Shown here in pieces: positions 50,027 through 59,872 of a stretch of 64,000 bases of DNA. Made by a program: the position numbers and the translations under genes. Each line of letters begins with the position of its first letter. Position 1 is the stretch's first letter. Under the pieces are notes generated by a model. It was not told where the DNA came from. It searched no databases and was given only the letters and a program-made list of their open reading frames with translations. The stretch comes from Vibrio agarilyticus (GTDB taxonomy: Bacteria; Pseudomonadota; Gammaproteobacteria; Enterobacterales; Vibrionaceae), in assembly GCF_012641465.1 (NCBI RefSeq), contig NZ_JABAIK010000004.1, forward strand, positions 62,001-126,000, in the 5' to 3' direction.

Positions 50027-51820
50027 ATGATGAACCACAAGGGATTCAGTGTATCACGCATCCTCACTCCAATTGCACTGGCATTTGCTCTAGCGGCCTG
50101 TGAAAGCACGCCACAAGCACCTGCAAGTGTCGATATTACGACAGCGCCGATACTCACCGTACAAAATTATTTGATCAACGCCGATAGCAGTAAAGGCAGC
50201 TTGCAAAATGATTGGCTGATCATGGCAACCAAAGCCGCACTGGCCAACAACGATTACACGCAAGCCGATAATTTGATCCAACGACTGGCGCGACAAACGC
50301 TAACTGAGCCGCAACAAGCCGAGTGGCAACTCGCGCGTGCCCAGCTACATTTTCGCCAAAATCAACCGCAAAAAGTGATTGAGTTACTCAACTTCAAACC
50401 ATGGTGGAAGCTAGTGCCAAGTCAATGGAAGGGGTATCACGAATTGCGTGCCGAATCTTTGCAACGGCTTGGACAATACTTTGCGGCAAACCGCGAGTGG
50501 GTCGCGTTTAGCCAATTTGTTCCTGAGCGGATGCAAGCGGACGCAGCCCAGATGATTTGGCGTAACTTCAGCTACTACTCCGCCAACGATCTCAATGCAT
50601 TGACAACCAGCGCAGATGAAGCCGAATTGGACGGTTGGTTACAGTTAGCGATTTATATGCAAAACCTAGGTGGGAACGTCCCTCAGCTTAAAAATACATT
50701 ACAGCAATGGCTTGCAGAAAACCCAACCCATGGCGCAGCACGCTTCACGCCGGCAGATATTCAATCAATTTTAGCTCTTGAGATGGTACAGCCATCCCGT
50801 ATGGCACTGCTCCTGCCGCTAAGCGGTAAATTTGCCAAACAAGCTCAACTGATTCGTGACGGTTTCATTTTTGCCATGATGAATGAAAGCGGTCGTGATG
50901 AAGAGGCGTCACTCACGGTTATTGACACCAATGGCGTCAGCGCAGCGGAATTGGCGCGCCAGCTGCAAGAGGCTCAAGTGGACTTTATTGTAGGCCCACT
51001 TATTAAGGAAAATATTGATGCACTGACTGCACAAGGCATTACAGTGCCGTCATTGGCGCTGAATATTCCAAGCCAAATCATGTCTGGCAGCTCGCAGTGT
51101 TACTTTGCACTTTCACCAGAACAAGAAGTCGAACAAGCCGCCAAGCATCTATTCCAACAAGGTTATCAATACCCGTTGATTTTGGCGCCAAAAGGGGGCT
51201 TTGGCCAGCGTGTCGTCAGTGCGTTTAACCGAGAATGGCAGCGCTACAGCCAAAATCCGGTCGCAGTCAATTACTTTGGCGATAGCCGCCAATTGCAGCG
51301 TAATATTAACGAAGTATTTGGCTTACAAGAAAGCCAGCAGCGTATTGCTCAGATGAGCAGTTTGCTCGATTTACCTCTTGAAACACAAGCGCGCAGTCGT
51401 CGTGACATTGATGCTGTCTACATCGTATCAAAAAGCGATGAGCTCATTCTGATTAAGCCGTTTATTGAGGTGGCGATTAACCCAGATGTGAAACCACCAC
51501 AGCTGTTTGCCAATTCGCGCAGTAATAATGGTGGGCAGCAGCTGGAAGATCTTTCCGGGATCATTTTTAGTGATATCCCGATGCTCAACAGCCCAAACCC
51601 TAATCTTGACGCTCAGTTAGACACGCTTTGGCCAACGCATTCTAATGTTGAAAAACGATTGCAAGCGCTAGGGATGGATGCTTATCGTCTCACCGAGCAA
51701 TTGCCGCAAATGAAGGTGGTTGAAAATTATCGTATGCTAGGGCAAACAGGTGTGCTCAGCATTGATGAAAATTGCATAGTCCAACGAGAAATCAGCTGGA
51801 AAGAGTATGGTGCGCTCTGA
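50027..51820 (+). CDS. lpoA: Penicillin-binding protein activator LpoA
   Basis: A 597-residue outer-membrane lipoprotein that reaches through the periplasm to activate PBP1A. The lipobox AFALAACES places acylated Cys at residue 25. The N-terminal half is TPR-like helical repeats; the C-terminal half is a periplasmic-binding-protein fold starting MALLLPLSGKFAKQAQLIRD near residue 263. Two adjacent ATGs (50027, 50030) are equally possible. The 3' end overlaps yraN by 14 nt. Confidence 0.95.
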   Translation: MMNHKGFSVSRILTPIALAFALAACESTPQAPASVDITTAPILTVQNYLINADSSKGSLQNDWLIMATKAALANNDYTQADNLIQRLARQTLTEPQQAEWQLARAQLHFRQNQPQKVIELLNFKPWWKLVPSQWKGYHELRAESLQRLGQYFAANREWVAFSQFVPERMQADAAQMIWRNFSYYSANDLNALTTSADEAELDGWLQLAIYMQNLGGNVPQLKNTLQQWLAENPTHGAARFTPADIQSILALEMVQPSRMALLLPLSGKFAKQAQLIRDGFIFAMMNESGRDEEASLTVIDTNGVSAAELARQLQEAQVDFIVGPLIKENIDALTAQGITVPSLALNIPSQIMSGSSQCYFALSPEQEVEQAAKHLFQQGYQYPLILAPKGGFGQRVVSAFNREWQRYSQNPVAVNYFGDSRQLQRNINEVFGLQESQQRIAQMSSLLDLPLETQARSRRDIDAVYIVSKSDELILIKPFIEVAINPDVKPPQLFANSRSNNGGQQLEDLSGIIFSDIPMLNSPNPNLDAQLDTLWPTHSNVEKRLQALGMDAYRLTEQLPQMKVVENYRMLGQTGVLSIDENCIVQREISWKEYGAL

Positions 51821-52175
51821 TCGCCGCGCCATAGGTTTACATTATGAAAACCTTGCCAAAGCCTATTTGCAGCGGCAAGGCTTGCGATTTATCGCACAAA
51901 ACTATCAAATACGCCGTGGCGAGCTGGACTTAATTTTTCGTCATCGGGAAACTTTGGTCTTTGTTGAGGTCAAATATCGGCGTAATGCCCAATTTGGTCA
52001 TGCCGCAGAAATGGTCTCAGCCACGAAACAGCGACGCCTTTGGATTGCTGCGCAACATTGGCTTCGTCAAAATAATTACAATTCGGAACACACCTCGATT
52101 CGCTTTGATGTGATTGCCATTCATCAGCAAGGCGACCAGCTTGAGTGGTTTCAAAATATTATTACCCAAGGATAA
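51807..52175 (+). CDS. yraN: YraN family protein (UPF0102)
   Basis: A 122-residue protein with a restriction-endonuclease-like fold. RRGELDLIFRHRETLVFVEV followed by KYR gives the D...ExK pattern of that nuclease core. A nuclease activity for the family has not been generally established. It overlaps the end of lpoA by 14 nt and is followed closely by diaA, as in E. coli. Confidence 0.92.
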   Translation: MVRSDRRAIGLHYENLAKAYLQRQGLRFIAQNYQIRRGELDLIFRHRETLVFVEVKYRRNAQFGHAAEMVSATKQRRLWIAAQHWLRQNNYNSEHTSIRFDVIAIHQQGDQLEWFQNIITQG

Positions 52176-52769
<594 letters not shown>

Positions 52770-52772
52770 CCT

Positions 52773-53348
52773 ATGTTGCGATGGTTAGGGATAGCGATTG
52801 CACTATTTCATCTTACTGGATGCGCTGGTCTTATGTTTGCTGGCGCGGCAACCACGGTGAATTATGTCACCGACCCACGCAGCACTGAACAGATCTGGCT
52901 CGATAAAAATATTGAGTTTGAAGTGGCTGCTATGGGTAACAAAGCGCCCTATAAAGATAAGATTCGTTTACTAGCCAGTTCATTCAATGGCCAAGTGGTT
53001 ATGATAGGGCAAATTCCAACGACGGCGAATGGCCAAGCGATTGAACGTGCGATACGCGAGCTCAAAGGCGTAAAAAGTGTGCATAATCGCACCCAACAAA
53101 AACCGCCGTTGGATTTGGCCACCATCAGTGAAGACACTTGGATCACTGCGAAAGTCAAATCTCGCTTGCTGACGGAAAATGAGCTCAACGGTATAAAAGT
53201 GCGCGTATTCACCGAGGATGGCCAAGTGTTTTTATTTGGCTACGTAACACGAGCACAAGGAGATAAAGCCACCGAAGTGGCACGTCACATCTCTGGTGTT
53301 AAAGAAGTGATTCGTGCGTTTCAATACCCCGACACTCAAGTGCAGTAA
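52773..53348 (+). CDS. dolP: Outer-membrane lipoprotein DolP (dual BON domains)
   Basis: A 191-residue lipoprotein (formerly YraP) that binds anionic phospholipid and supports outer-membrane integrity and BAM function. The lipobox FHLTGC puts acylation at Cys17. Two BON domains span about 45-112 and 120-188, each with a central glycine (VMIGQIPT, VFLFGYVTR). It follows diaA by 3 nt and ends the lpoA operon at a strong terminator. Confidence 0.95.
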   Translation: MLRWLGIAIALFHLTGCAGLMFAGAATTVNYVTDPRSTEQIWLDKNIEFEVAAMGNKAPYKDKIRLLASSFNGQVVMIGQIPTTANGQAIERAIRELKGVKSVHNRTQQKPPLDLATISEDTWITAKVKSRLLTENELNGIKVRVFTEDGQVFLFGYVTRAQGDKATEVARHISGVKEVIRAFQYPDTQVQ

Positions 53349-53393
53349 GCGTCTGCTGCTAGGTTGTGATTCAAACAGAGTAAATAGACATAC

Positions 53394-53423
53394 AAAAAAG
53401 CAGCGCCGGGCGCTGCTTTTTTT
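53394..53423. terminator. Bidirectional terminator between dolP and sspB
   Basis: GCAGCGC and GCGCTGC pair across CGG, flanked by AAAAAA and TTTTTTT, between convergent genes. Confidence 0.94.
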
Positions 53424-53454
53424 ATTCATGAATCGCTATGGTTTTACAACGCGG

Positions 53455-53889
53455 CTACTTCACCACTCGTAAACTTGGGCGCCCTTTCGGACGAGCCGGC
53501 TCTTCACTATTATCATCTTCGATGGAAGCCTCAAGCACGTCATCATCGGGCAAAGCCATATAAGCTTCTTCCGGTTCAAACATAGTACCGGCACCGTTTT
53601 CACGAGCGTAAATCGCTTGTACAGCATACAGCGGCACAATCACAGAGTGTGGACGACCACTAAAACGCGCGTGAAAGGTGATGCTGTCATTACCTAACTC
53701 AAGGTTACCCACCGCGCGCGGCGCTATGTTCAAAATAATTTGACCATCTTCGACGAATTCTTGTGGTACACGAACCCCAGGAAGTGTCGCTTGAACAACA
53801 AGATGCGGCGTCAAATCATTATCAACCAGCCAATCGTAAAATGCGCGAAGCAGATACGGACGGCGTGGTGTCATGCTTGAAATATCCAT
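53455..53889 (-). CDS. sspB: ClpXP adaptor SspB
   Basis: A 144-residue adaptor that delivers ssrA-tagged proteins and RseA fragments to ClpXP. The N-terminal substrate-binding domain (about 5-110) contains PYLLRAFYDWLVDND and FSGRPHSVIVPLYAVQAIYA. After an acidic linker the extreme C-terminus GRPSLRVVK is the ClpX-docking peptide. It starts 3 nt after the sspA stop. DegS, the protease initiating the RseA pathway, is encoded in the same window. Confidence 0.96.
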   Translation of the reverse strand: MDISSMTPRRPYLLRAFYDWLVDNDLTPHLVVQATLPGVRVPQEFVEDGQIILNIAPRAVGNLELGNDSITFHARFSGRPHSVIVPLYAVQAIYARENGAGTMFEPEEAYMALPDDDVLEASIEDDNSEEPARPKGRPSLRVVK

Positions 53890-53892
53890 GAA

Positions 53893-54528
53893 TTAACGAA
53901 CCAAACGCATTTCACGCTCAGCTTCGGTCAACGAAGCCAAGAACGAGTCACGTTCAAAAACACGGTTCATATAGACTTTGATCTCTTTCGAGCCTGGGCC
54001 GATAAGATCAATACCCAATACAGGCAAGCGCCATAGTAACGGAGCAAGATAGCAATCAATTAGGCTGAACTCTTCACTCATGAAGTACTCATATTCAGCA
54101 AAAATTGGGGCGAGGGTCAGTAGGTCATTACGCAGCTTATTACGCGCCGCTTCAGATTCCTCAGCATTACCTTTGACAATTTTTTCTGCCAATGAATACC
54201 AGTTACGCTCAATGCGGTACATCATCAATCGGCTATTACCGCGAGCAACTGGGTAAACGGGCATCAATGGTGGGTGAGGAAAACGCTCATCAAGGTATTC
54301 CATGATGATTTTAGAGTCATATAACGCAAGTTCACGATCAACCAGAGTTGGTACTGATTTGTATGGATTCAGCTCAATCAGCTCTGCAGGAAGATTACCT
54401 TCATCAACCAGCTCCACTTCTACGCTTACGCCTTTTTCCGCCAGCACGATACGCACTTGGTGGCTATACAAATCTGATGCACTTGAGAATAGAGTCATCA
54501 CCGAACGTTTATTGGCAGCTACAGCCAT
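53893..54528 (-). CDS. sspA: Stringent starvation protein A
   Basis: A 211-residue GST-fold protein that binds RNA polymerase and affects stationary-phase and stress gene expression. The thioredoxin-like half includes SDLYSHQVRIVLAEKGV and NPYKSVPTLVDRELALYDS; the helical half includes DCYLAPLLWRLPVLGIDL. It lacks the catalytic residue of true glutathione transferases, as usual for SspA. The ATG at 54528 has GGAGGG upstream; an extended frame to 54561 runs into the petC terminator. Confidence 0.96.
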   Translation of the reverse strand: MAVAANKRSVMTLFSSASDLYSHQVRIVLAEKGVSVEVELVDEGNLPAELIELNPYKSVPTLVDRELALYDSKIIMEYLDERFPHPPLMPVYPVARGNSRLMMYRIERNWYSLAEKIVKGNAEESEAARNKLRNDLLTLAPIFAEYEYFMSEEFSLIDCYLAPLLWRLPVLGIDLIGPGSKEIKVYMNRVFERDSFLASLTEAEREMRLVR

Positions 54529-54550
54529 GGAGCCCTCCAGTACACTGAAA

Positions 54551-54582
54551 AGAAAAAGCAATGGAGGCTAAGCCTCCATTGC
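54551..54582 (-). terminator. petABC terminator
   Basis: On the minus strand GCAATGGAGGC pairs with GCCTCCATTGC across three bases, followed by TTTTTC. It separates petABC from sspAB. Confidence 0.92.
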
Positions 54583-54624
54583 ACATTAAATATAATTGAG
54601 ATCTAACGACCGATGATAGCACAT

Positions 54625-55362
54625 TTAATGGACATCACGCCAATACTCTTTCTTAAGCAGCACTACGATGATAGTAAAGAGAACCAAAAATCCCATCACC
54701 CACCAACCGAGTGTGTGCCGTTCAAGCTTAACCGGGTCGCCTGAATATTCTAAAAAATTAACCAAGTCACGTACTGCGTCGTCGTATTCGCCACCACTCA
54801 GTTCGCCAGTACCGTCGGTTTGAATGCCAACCACGACCGCAACCTCTTCCCCATCGATGGTCTGAGTTTCAATAATCGGGGTCGGTACGCCTTGAAGCTC
54901 TTCAAGCACATGTGGCATGCCAACGCTTGGAAACACGACGTTGTTGACGCCAAACGGGCGAGACGGGTCTTGGTAGAACGAGCGCAAATAAGTGTAAAGC
55001 CAATCAGTCCCACGAACACGAGCCACCAAGGTCAAATCAGGTGGTGGAGCACCAAACCAATTTGCCGCTTGTCTTGCCGGCATCGCATTCACCATTTTGT
55101 CACCAATTTTTGCTTCGGGGTCAAAAATCAAATGCGCTTTCATTAAATCATTGGGGATCCCCAAATCATTCGCCACCCGCTCGTAGCGTTGATATTGAGT
55201 CGAATGACAAGCGAAACAGTAGTTCATAAACAGCTTTGCACCATTTTGCAAAGACGCCTGATCCGTTAAATCATTATTCGCACTGTCCAAAGGCACTTTG
55301 GCCCCTGCCGCCATCGCCAAGGAAGGCAGCATGGCAAACAAAATTACAAGCCATTTTTTCAT
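54625..55362 (-). CDS. petC: Ubiquinol-cytochrome c reductase cytochrome c1
   Basis: A 245-residue membrane-anchored c-type cytochrome of the bc1 complex. Signal peptide about 1-19. The heme site CFACH is at 49-53, with axial methionine probably in VVFPSVGMPHVL. A C-terminal membrane helix (about 218-238, WWVMGFLVLFTIIVVLL) anchors it. It overlaps the petB stop by 4 nt. Confidence 0.97.
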   Translation of the reverse strand: MKKWLVILFAMLPSLAMAAGAKVPLDSANNDLTDQASLQNGAKLFMNYCFACHSTQYQRYERVANDLGIPNDLMKAHLIFDPEAKIGDKMVNAMPARQAANWFGAPPPDLTLVARVRGTDWLYTYLRSFYQDPSRPFGVNNVVFPSVGMPHVLEELQGVPTPIIETQTIDGEEVAVVVGIQTDGTGELSGGEYDDAVRDLVNFLEYSGDPVKLERHTLGWWVMGFLVLFTIIVVLLKKEYWRDVH

Positions 55363-56624
55363 TTGAATCTCACCCTCTCTGGTAATGGTTTGGTTGCCTC
55401 ATTCTTACTGTAAAAAAACAGCAAAACGAAAAACATGAAGTAACACAAGCTAAAGATCTGTGATAACACGGTATATGTTGGTGTCGCAGGCAGCGCGCCT
55501 AAGATCCCCAGAGCAATAAAGCTAATGGTGAATTGAACAATATTAATCAAATGAAACTTACTGCGATATCGATATGAACGGACTCGGCAACGATCCAGCC
55601 AAGGCAACACAAACAGAACGGCAATCGAAGCGCCCATCAAAATCACGCCGAGCAACTTATCTGGCACGGCACGCAAGATGGCATAAAATGGTGTGAAATA
55701 CCAAACTGGCGCGATATGTTCAGGTGTCTTCAGTGGATTTGCTGCTTCAAAGTTTGGCGGTTCAAGGAAATACCCACCCATTTCAGGATTAAAAAACAGG
55801 ACATAACAGAAAAAGAACAAGAACCCGGCAACGCCGACCATATCTTTTACTGTGCCGTAAGGGTGAAACGGTATTGAGTCTATGATGTCGTACTTATTAG
55901 AGTAATACTCATGAAACTTAAACTGCGTCTTATAATTCGCGCCCATAGTGCCTTTCGGTAGCTTGGTCTCGATACCATCAGGGTTATTTGACCCCACTTC
56001 ATGAAGCGCTAGCACGTGCAGCACCACTAATAAAAGCAATACAATTGGCAATGCAATAACGTGGAGGGCAAAGAAGCGGTTCAAAGTGGCCCCCGAAATG
56101 ATGTAGTCACCTCGAATCCATAGTGTCAAATCGTCACCAATCACAGGGATTGCGCCAAACAGTGAGATGATCACCTGCGCGCCCCAATACGACATCTGCC
56201 CCCAAGGGAGTAGATACCCCATAAAGGCCTCTGCCATTAACACGAGGAAAATAAGCATACCGAAAATCCACAGTAGCTCGCGCGGCTTTTGATATGAACC
56301 ATAAATCAACCCGCGGAACATGTGCAGATAGACCACCACAAAAAACGCCGACGCGCCCGTTGAGTGCATATAGCGCAACAACCAGCCATAATCGACATCA
56401 CGCATGATGTATTCAATGGATGCAAAAGCCCCCTCTCCAGAAGGGACATAGTTCATGGTTAACCAAATTCCCGTAAGGATCTGATTCACGAGAACCAGCA
56501 TGGCCAGAGAGCCAAACAAATACCAAAAGTTAAAATTCTTTGGCATCGGATATTCTGATAAATGCTTACGGTAGGCATTCATCATAGGTAGGCGTTTTTC
56601 AACCCAATCGAGTACCACTTGCAT
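55359..56624 (-). CDS. petB: Ubiquinol-cytochrome c reductase cytochrome b
   Basis: A 421-residue integral membrane subunit carrying hemes bL and bH and the quinol oxidation and reduction sites. About eight membrane helices. The Qo segment PEHIAPVWYFTPFYAILRA and the helix B/D histidines (YMHSTGASAFFVVVYLHM; FFALHVIALPIVLLLLVVLH) are seen. It starts at the base where petA ends and overlaps petC by 4 nt. Confidence 0.98.
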   Translation of the reverse strand: MQVVLDWVEKRLPMMNAYRKHLSEYPMPKNFNFWYLFGSLAMLVLVNQILTGIWLTMNYVPSGEGAFASIEYIMRDVDYGWLLRYMHSTGASAFFVVVYLHMFRGLIYGSYQKPRELLWIFGMLIFLVLMAEAFMGYLLPWGQMSYWGAQVIISLFGAIPVIGDDLTLWIRGDYIISGATLNRFFALHVIALPIVLLLLVVLHVLALHEVGSNNPDGIETKLPKGTMGANYKTQFKFHEYYSNKYDIIDSIPFHPYGTVKDMVGVAGFLFFFCYVLFFNPEMGGYFLEPPNFEAANPLKTPEHIAPVWYFTPFYAILRAVPDKLLGVILMGASIAVLFVLPWLDRCRVRSYRYRSKFHLINIVQFTISFIALGILGALPATPTYTVLSQIFSLCYFMFFVLLFFYSKNEATKPLPERVRFK

Positions 56625-57214
56625 TATGCATCCTCCTCATCAACGCCAATCAAAATTTTGGTGTCACTTAGATACATATGCTTTGGCACAACTAAGTTCA
56701 ATGGTGCAGGCACCCCTTCAAATACACGTCCTGCCATATCAAACTTAGAGCCGTGACAAGGACAGAAAAAACCAGATTTGACGCCCTGCACTTGCTCAGA
56801 AAAGGTATTAGGTAGATAGGTGGGAGAGCAACCTAAGTGAGTGCAAAAACCAACCGCAATAAAATATTCCGGCTTAATCGAACGGTAAGCATTTTGGGCG
56901 TAAGCGGGCTGCTGCTCCATTTGCGATTGGGGATCGCGCAGCTGTCCATCAATCACTGTGAGGTTATCAATAACCGTATTGGCGCGACGAACGACCCAAA
57001 CTGGCTTTCCTTGCCACTCGACTCGAACCATCTGCCCTTCTTCCAGTTTACTGACATCAACTTCAACGGGTGCACCTGCGGCTTTTGCTTTGGCACTTGG
57101 GTTCCATGATTTAATAAAAGGCACGGCGACAGCGGCAGCTCCCAACCCTCCCACAACAGCAGTTGTGGCAGTCAGAAAACGCCTGCGTCCGTTATTTAAT
57201 GGCGCATTGCTCAT
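56624..57214 (-). CDS. petA: Ubiquinol-cytochrome c reductase Rieske iron-sulfur subunit
   Basis: A 196-residue subunit carrying the 2Fe-2S cluster. Cluster ligands are C124 and H126 in CTHLGC and C151 and H154 in CPCHGSKFD, with the disulfide pair C129 and C153. The N-terminus NNGRRRFLTATTAVVGG looks like an uncleaved Tat signal and membrane anchor. First gene of petABC. The three genes provide the quinol oxidase branch feeding cytochrome c. Confidence 0.98.
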   Translation of the reverse strand: MSNAPLNNGRRRFLTATTAVVGGLGAAAVAVPFIKSWNPSAKAKAAGAPVEVDVSKLEEGQMVRVEWQGKPVWVVRRANTVIDNLTVIDGQLRDPQSQMEQQPAYAQNAYRSIKPEYFIAVGFCTHLGCSPTYLPNTFSEQVQGVKSGFFCPCHGSKFDMAGRVFEGVPAPLNLVVPKHMYLSDTKILIGVDEEDA

Positions 57215-57482
57215 CCAAACATTCTCCCATTTGCTCCTTGTGGATAATCATCATTCCTTAACTAGAGCCTGGCTAACAAAGTGTGTAATTCGTTCTTTTT
57301 ATAGGTGAGAAATGATAATTTAATTCCTCACTTTTTGACAAGATAAAGCTACCTTTTTGTAACAAATGTGAGGTGAGTCGCCCACAATTTCACAAATAAT
57401 TTAAATTTATTTACGCAAAAGAATGGCCGTTAGATAACGAAGCCGTATTTGAATTTGGAAACAGGATGAGAAGCGGCAATCG

Positions 57483-57527
57483 CAGGATAGACAGGATAGA
57501 CAGGATAGACAGGATAGACAGGATAGA
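57483..57527. repeat. 9-bp tandem repeat, five perfect copies
   Basis: CAGGATAGA repeated five times without mismatch. It lies just beyond the rpsI terminator in non-coding DNA. Slipped-strand copy-number variation between strains would be expected. Confidence 0.95.
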
Positions 57528-57530
57528 TAA

Positions 57531-57562
57531 AAAACAAAAAGCTCGACCGAAGTCGAGCTTTT
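57531..57562 (-). terminator. rplM-rpsI terminator
   Basis: GCTCGAC and GTCGAGC pair across CGAA, followed on the minus strand by a T run. About 50 nt after the rpsI stop. Confidence 0.92.
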
Positions 57563-57613
57563 GAAGCACAGTTCCAGATTGCTCTGGAAGCACCAATTTC
57601 CAATCGTTGGAAA

Positions 57614-58006
57614 TTAACGCTTAGAGAACTGTGGACGACGACGTGCTTTACGTAGACCAACTTTCTTACGTTCAACGCAACGAGCGTCGCGAGTAACGTA
57701 GCCAGCTGCACGTAGAGCAGGACGTAGAGATTCATCGTATTCCATAAGAGCGCGAGTGATACCGTGACGGATAGCACCTGCTTGACCTGAAATACCACCA
57801 CCTTTAACAGTGATGTATAGGTCTAGTTTCTCAACCAATTCAACTAGCTCAAGAGGTTGCTTAACAACCATGCAAGAAGTTGGACGACCGAAGTACTCTT
57901 CAAGCGCACGCTTGTTGATTACGATGTTGCCGCTGCCTGGTTTGATAAAAACACGTGCAGCTGAGCTTTTGCGACGGCCAGTGCCGTAGTATTGATTCTC
58001 TGCCAT
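57614..58006 (-). CDS. rpsI: 30S ribosomal protein S9
   Basis: A 130-residue protein whose basic C-terminal tail RRPQFSKR reaches the P-site t[20 protein letters not shown] is the standard N-terminus, followed by [19 protein letters not shown]. The ATG at 58006 has GGGGA upstream; the five extra residues of the longer frame are not conserved. Co-transcribed with rplM, 15 nt apart. Confidence 0.98.
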   Translation of the reverse strand: MAENQYYGTGRRKSSAARVFIKPGSGNIVINKRALEEYFGRPTSCMVVKQPLELVELVEKLDLYITVKGGGISGQAGAIRHGITRALMEYDESLRPALRAAGYVTRDARCVERKKVGLRKARRRPQFSKR

Positions 58007-58021
58007 TTTCGAAATCCCCAA

Positions 58022-58450
58022 TTAGATGTCTAGTACTTGTGGTTGTTGAGCAACATGGTTGTGCTCAGCGCCAGCGTAAACTTTAAGCTTACGGTACATA
58101 GCACGGCCTAGAGGACCACGTGGAAGCATGCCTTTAACTGCAAGCTCAAGAACCATTTCAGGTTTACGATCGATCAACTTATCAAAAGTGATTGATTTTA
58201 GACCACCTGGGAACTCAGTGTGACGGTAGTACACTTTGTCTTTAGCTTTGTTACCAGTTACAGCTACTTTCTCCGCATTGATAACGATGATGTAATCACC
58301 AGTGTCAACGTGAGGAGTGTATTCAGCTTTATGTTTGCCACGTAGGCGAGATGCAATTTCACTTGCAAGACGGCCAAGAGTTTTACCCTCTGCGTCTACA
58401 ACGTACCAGTCGCGTTTTACAGTTTCTGGTTTAGCAACGAAAGTTTTCAT
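58022..58450 (-). CDS. rplM: 50S ribosomal protein L13
   Basis: A 142-residue early-assembly protein of the large subunit. [20 protein letters not shown] and [19 protein letters not shown] are the family signatures. First gene of rplM-rpsI. In E. coli L13 represses its own operon through the mRNA leader. Here a hairpin at 58490-58509 lies about 40 nt before the start, which has only a weak ribosome-binding site, consistent with such control. Confidence 0.98.
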   Translation of the reverse strand: MKTFVAKPETVKRDWYVVDAEGKTLGRLASEIASRLRGKHKAEYTPHVDTGDYIIVINAEKVAVTGNKAKDKVYYRHTEFPGGLKSITFDKLIDRKPEMVLELAVKGMLPRGPLGRAMYRKLKVYAGAEHNHVAQQPQVLDI

Positions 58451-58489
58451 GCTAATAATAACCCGTTAATTCATATTTAAACTTAAAAG

Positions 58490-58509
58490 AGCATAACCGC
58501 TTATGCTCC
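58490..58509 (-). promoter_or_regulatory. rplM leader hairpin
   Basis: GAGCATAA and TTATGCTC form an 8-bp perfect stem with a 4-nt loop, followed on the minus strand by TTTT. It lies in the rplM leader and could be an attenuator-like or L13-responsive element; the T run is short. Confidence 0.5.
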
Positions 58510-58613
58510 ACACTGTCTAAGAGCCCAGTCATCACCCCTTCGAGCGGTTGGCACTCTCGACCCAATTTCGACATAACGTCGATAAAAGGTCTGCAGTAAC
58601 GGTGGGTCGCAGG

Positions 58614-58642
58614 ATTATAGAGAAGAGCGGAGAAAAAATCAC
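58614..58642 (-). promoter_or_regulatory. Candidate rplM promoter
   Basis: On the minus strand a consensus -10 TATAAT (complement of 58614-58619) is preceded by a poor -35 (GTGATT, 17 nt away). The start would give a leader of about 155 nt before rplM. Together with the hairpin this accounts for the 318-nt gap between rplM and zapE, which holds no gene. Confidence 0.5.
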
Positions 58643-58768
58643 CTTTTTTTTGTTAATTACATCTCACTTTTTCGCCCCTATCACGTCAATCCATTTGAGA
58701 TCGTACCTAAGTCACCTTAAGAAACGGAATTCAGCGAAAATGACTCGGTTTGTCGACCCATTCAAACA

Positions 58769-59872
58769 TTACGCAAGATGTTCACGCGCTAAATAGTCAT
58801 GACTTTGCATCTCGATCAAGCGGGAACAACATCGCTCAAATTCAAACGTCAGTTGCTGGCCTTGATATAAAGACGCTAATGCCACCTCAGCGGACATAAT
58901 TAAAGTCACATTGCGCTCGTAAAACTCATCAACCAAAGCAATAAATCGGCGCGCCGCTGACTCCTCTTTACTGTCCATCACGGTGACATCAGCCAGCAAC
59001 ACCGTGTGATAAACACGCGCCATTTCGATATAATCATTGGCACTGCGGGCACTTTGGCACAGCTGCTTAAAACTGGCAAACAACACCCCATCCCCGGCTG
59101 CAATGACCTCTATTTCACGTCTTTGTATCGCGATGGATTTCGTGACACTGTGCTCTTGATTGACTAATTGATGGTAGTATTGCTCTAAATTTTGACGCGC
59201 TGCGGTATCCAACGGATAGTGGTAAATCTCAGCTTGTGCCAAAGTTCGCAAGCGATAATCAATACCACTGTCAATATTCATTATCTCACAATGTTGCTCA
59301 ATCAGATCGATAGCAGGTACAAAGCGCGCGCGCTGTAACCCATTTCGATAAAGACCTCTCGGTTCGATATTTGATGTCGCCACCAGGACAATGCCTTGGG
59401 CAAAAAGCGCTTTGACCAGTGTAGCCAAAATCATTGCATCGGTAATATCACTGACAAAAAACTCATCAAAACAGAGCACATCTACACGCTGCTTGAATTG
59501 CGCCGCCACCACATCCAGTGGATCAACCGTATCGTTAAGTTCATCCAATGATTGATGAACATGATACATAAAATAATGAAAGTGCAAACGCTGCTTGCGA
59601 GGTGTCTCTAGTGCATCAAAAAACAGATCCATCATGTAGGTTTTTCCTCGGCCAACACCACCCCAGAAATAGATCCCTTTGGGCGCCGGAGTAGGCTCGA
59701 CGGATTGACCGGTAACACGTTGCCATAAGCTGCGACTGGGCGCGGGAGTATCTTGATAGTTTGTCAATTCCCGTTGTAAACGCTCGAGCCTCTCAATAGC
59801 CTGCGCTTGCACTTTGTCATACTGAAAGCCGGATGTTTGAATATCTTGCTGATATTTTTCAAGTAATGTCAT
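58769..59872 (-). CDS. zapE: Cell division protein ZapE (AFG1-like ATPase)
   Basis: A 367-residue ATPase that associates with the Z-ring during constriction, related to mitochondrial AFG1. Walker A GGVGRGKT at 71-78 and Walker B LCFDEF with D136 and E137 are intact. HFHYFMYHVHQSLDEL and ATSNIEPRGLYRNGLQR are family motifs. The start at 59872 (MTLLEKYQQDIQTSGF) is chosen. The frame stays open to 60136, but the extra residues overlap divergent zapG and are not family-like. Confidence 0.94.
   Translation of the reverse strand: MTLLEKYQQDIQTSGFQYDKVQAQAIERLERLQRELTNYQDTPAPSRSLWQRVTGQSVEPTPAPKGIYFWGGVGRGKTYMMDLFFDALETPRKQRLHFHYFMYHVHQSLDELNDTVDPLDVVAAQFKQRVDVLCFDEFFVSDITDAMILATLVKALFAQGIVLVATSNIEPRGLYRNGLQRARFVPAIDLIEQHCEIMNIDSGIDYRLRTLAQAEIYHYPLDTAARQNLEQYYHQLVNQEHSVTKSIAIQRREIEVIAAGDGVLFASFKQLCQSARSANDYIEMARVYHTVLLADVTVMDSKEESAARRFIALVDEFYERNVTLIMSAEVALASLYQGQQLTFEFERCCSRLIEMQSHDYLAREHLA

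Larger units (their letters stand above)
57215..57613. other. petA-rpsI intergenic region, no gene
   Basis: About 400 nt. The right part holds the rpsI terminator (57531-57562) and a 9-bp x5 tandem repeat (57483-57527). The left part (57215-57420), AT-rich, presumably holds the petABC promoter on the minus strand; no near-consensus promoter was picked. The 61-residue frame at 57411-57596 translates the tandem repeat and is rejected. Confidence 0.6.

Noticed and set aside
57411-57596. 61-residue frame with LSI repeats
   Set aside because: The repeats are a translation of the 9-bp DNA repeat and the frame crosses the rpsI terminator.
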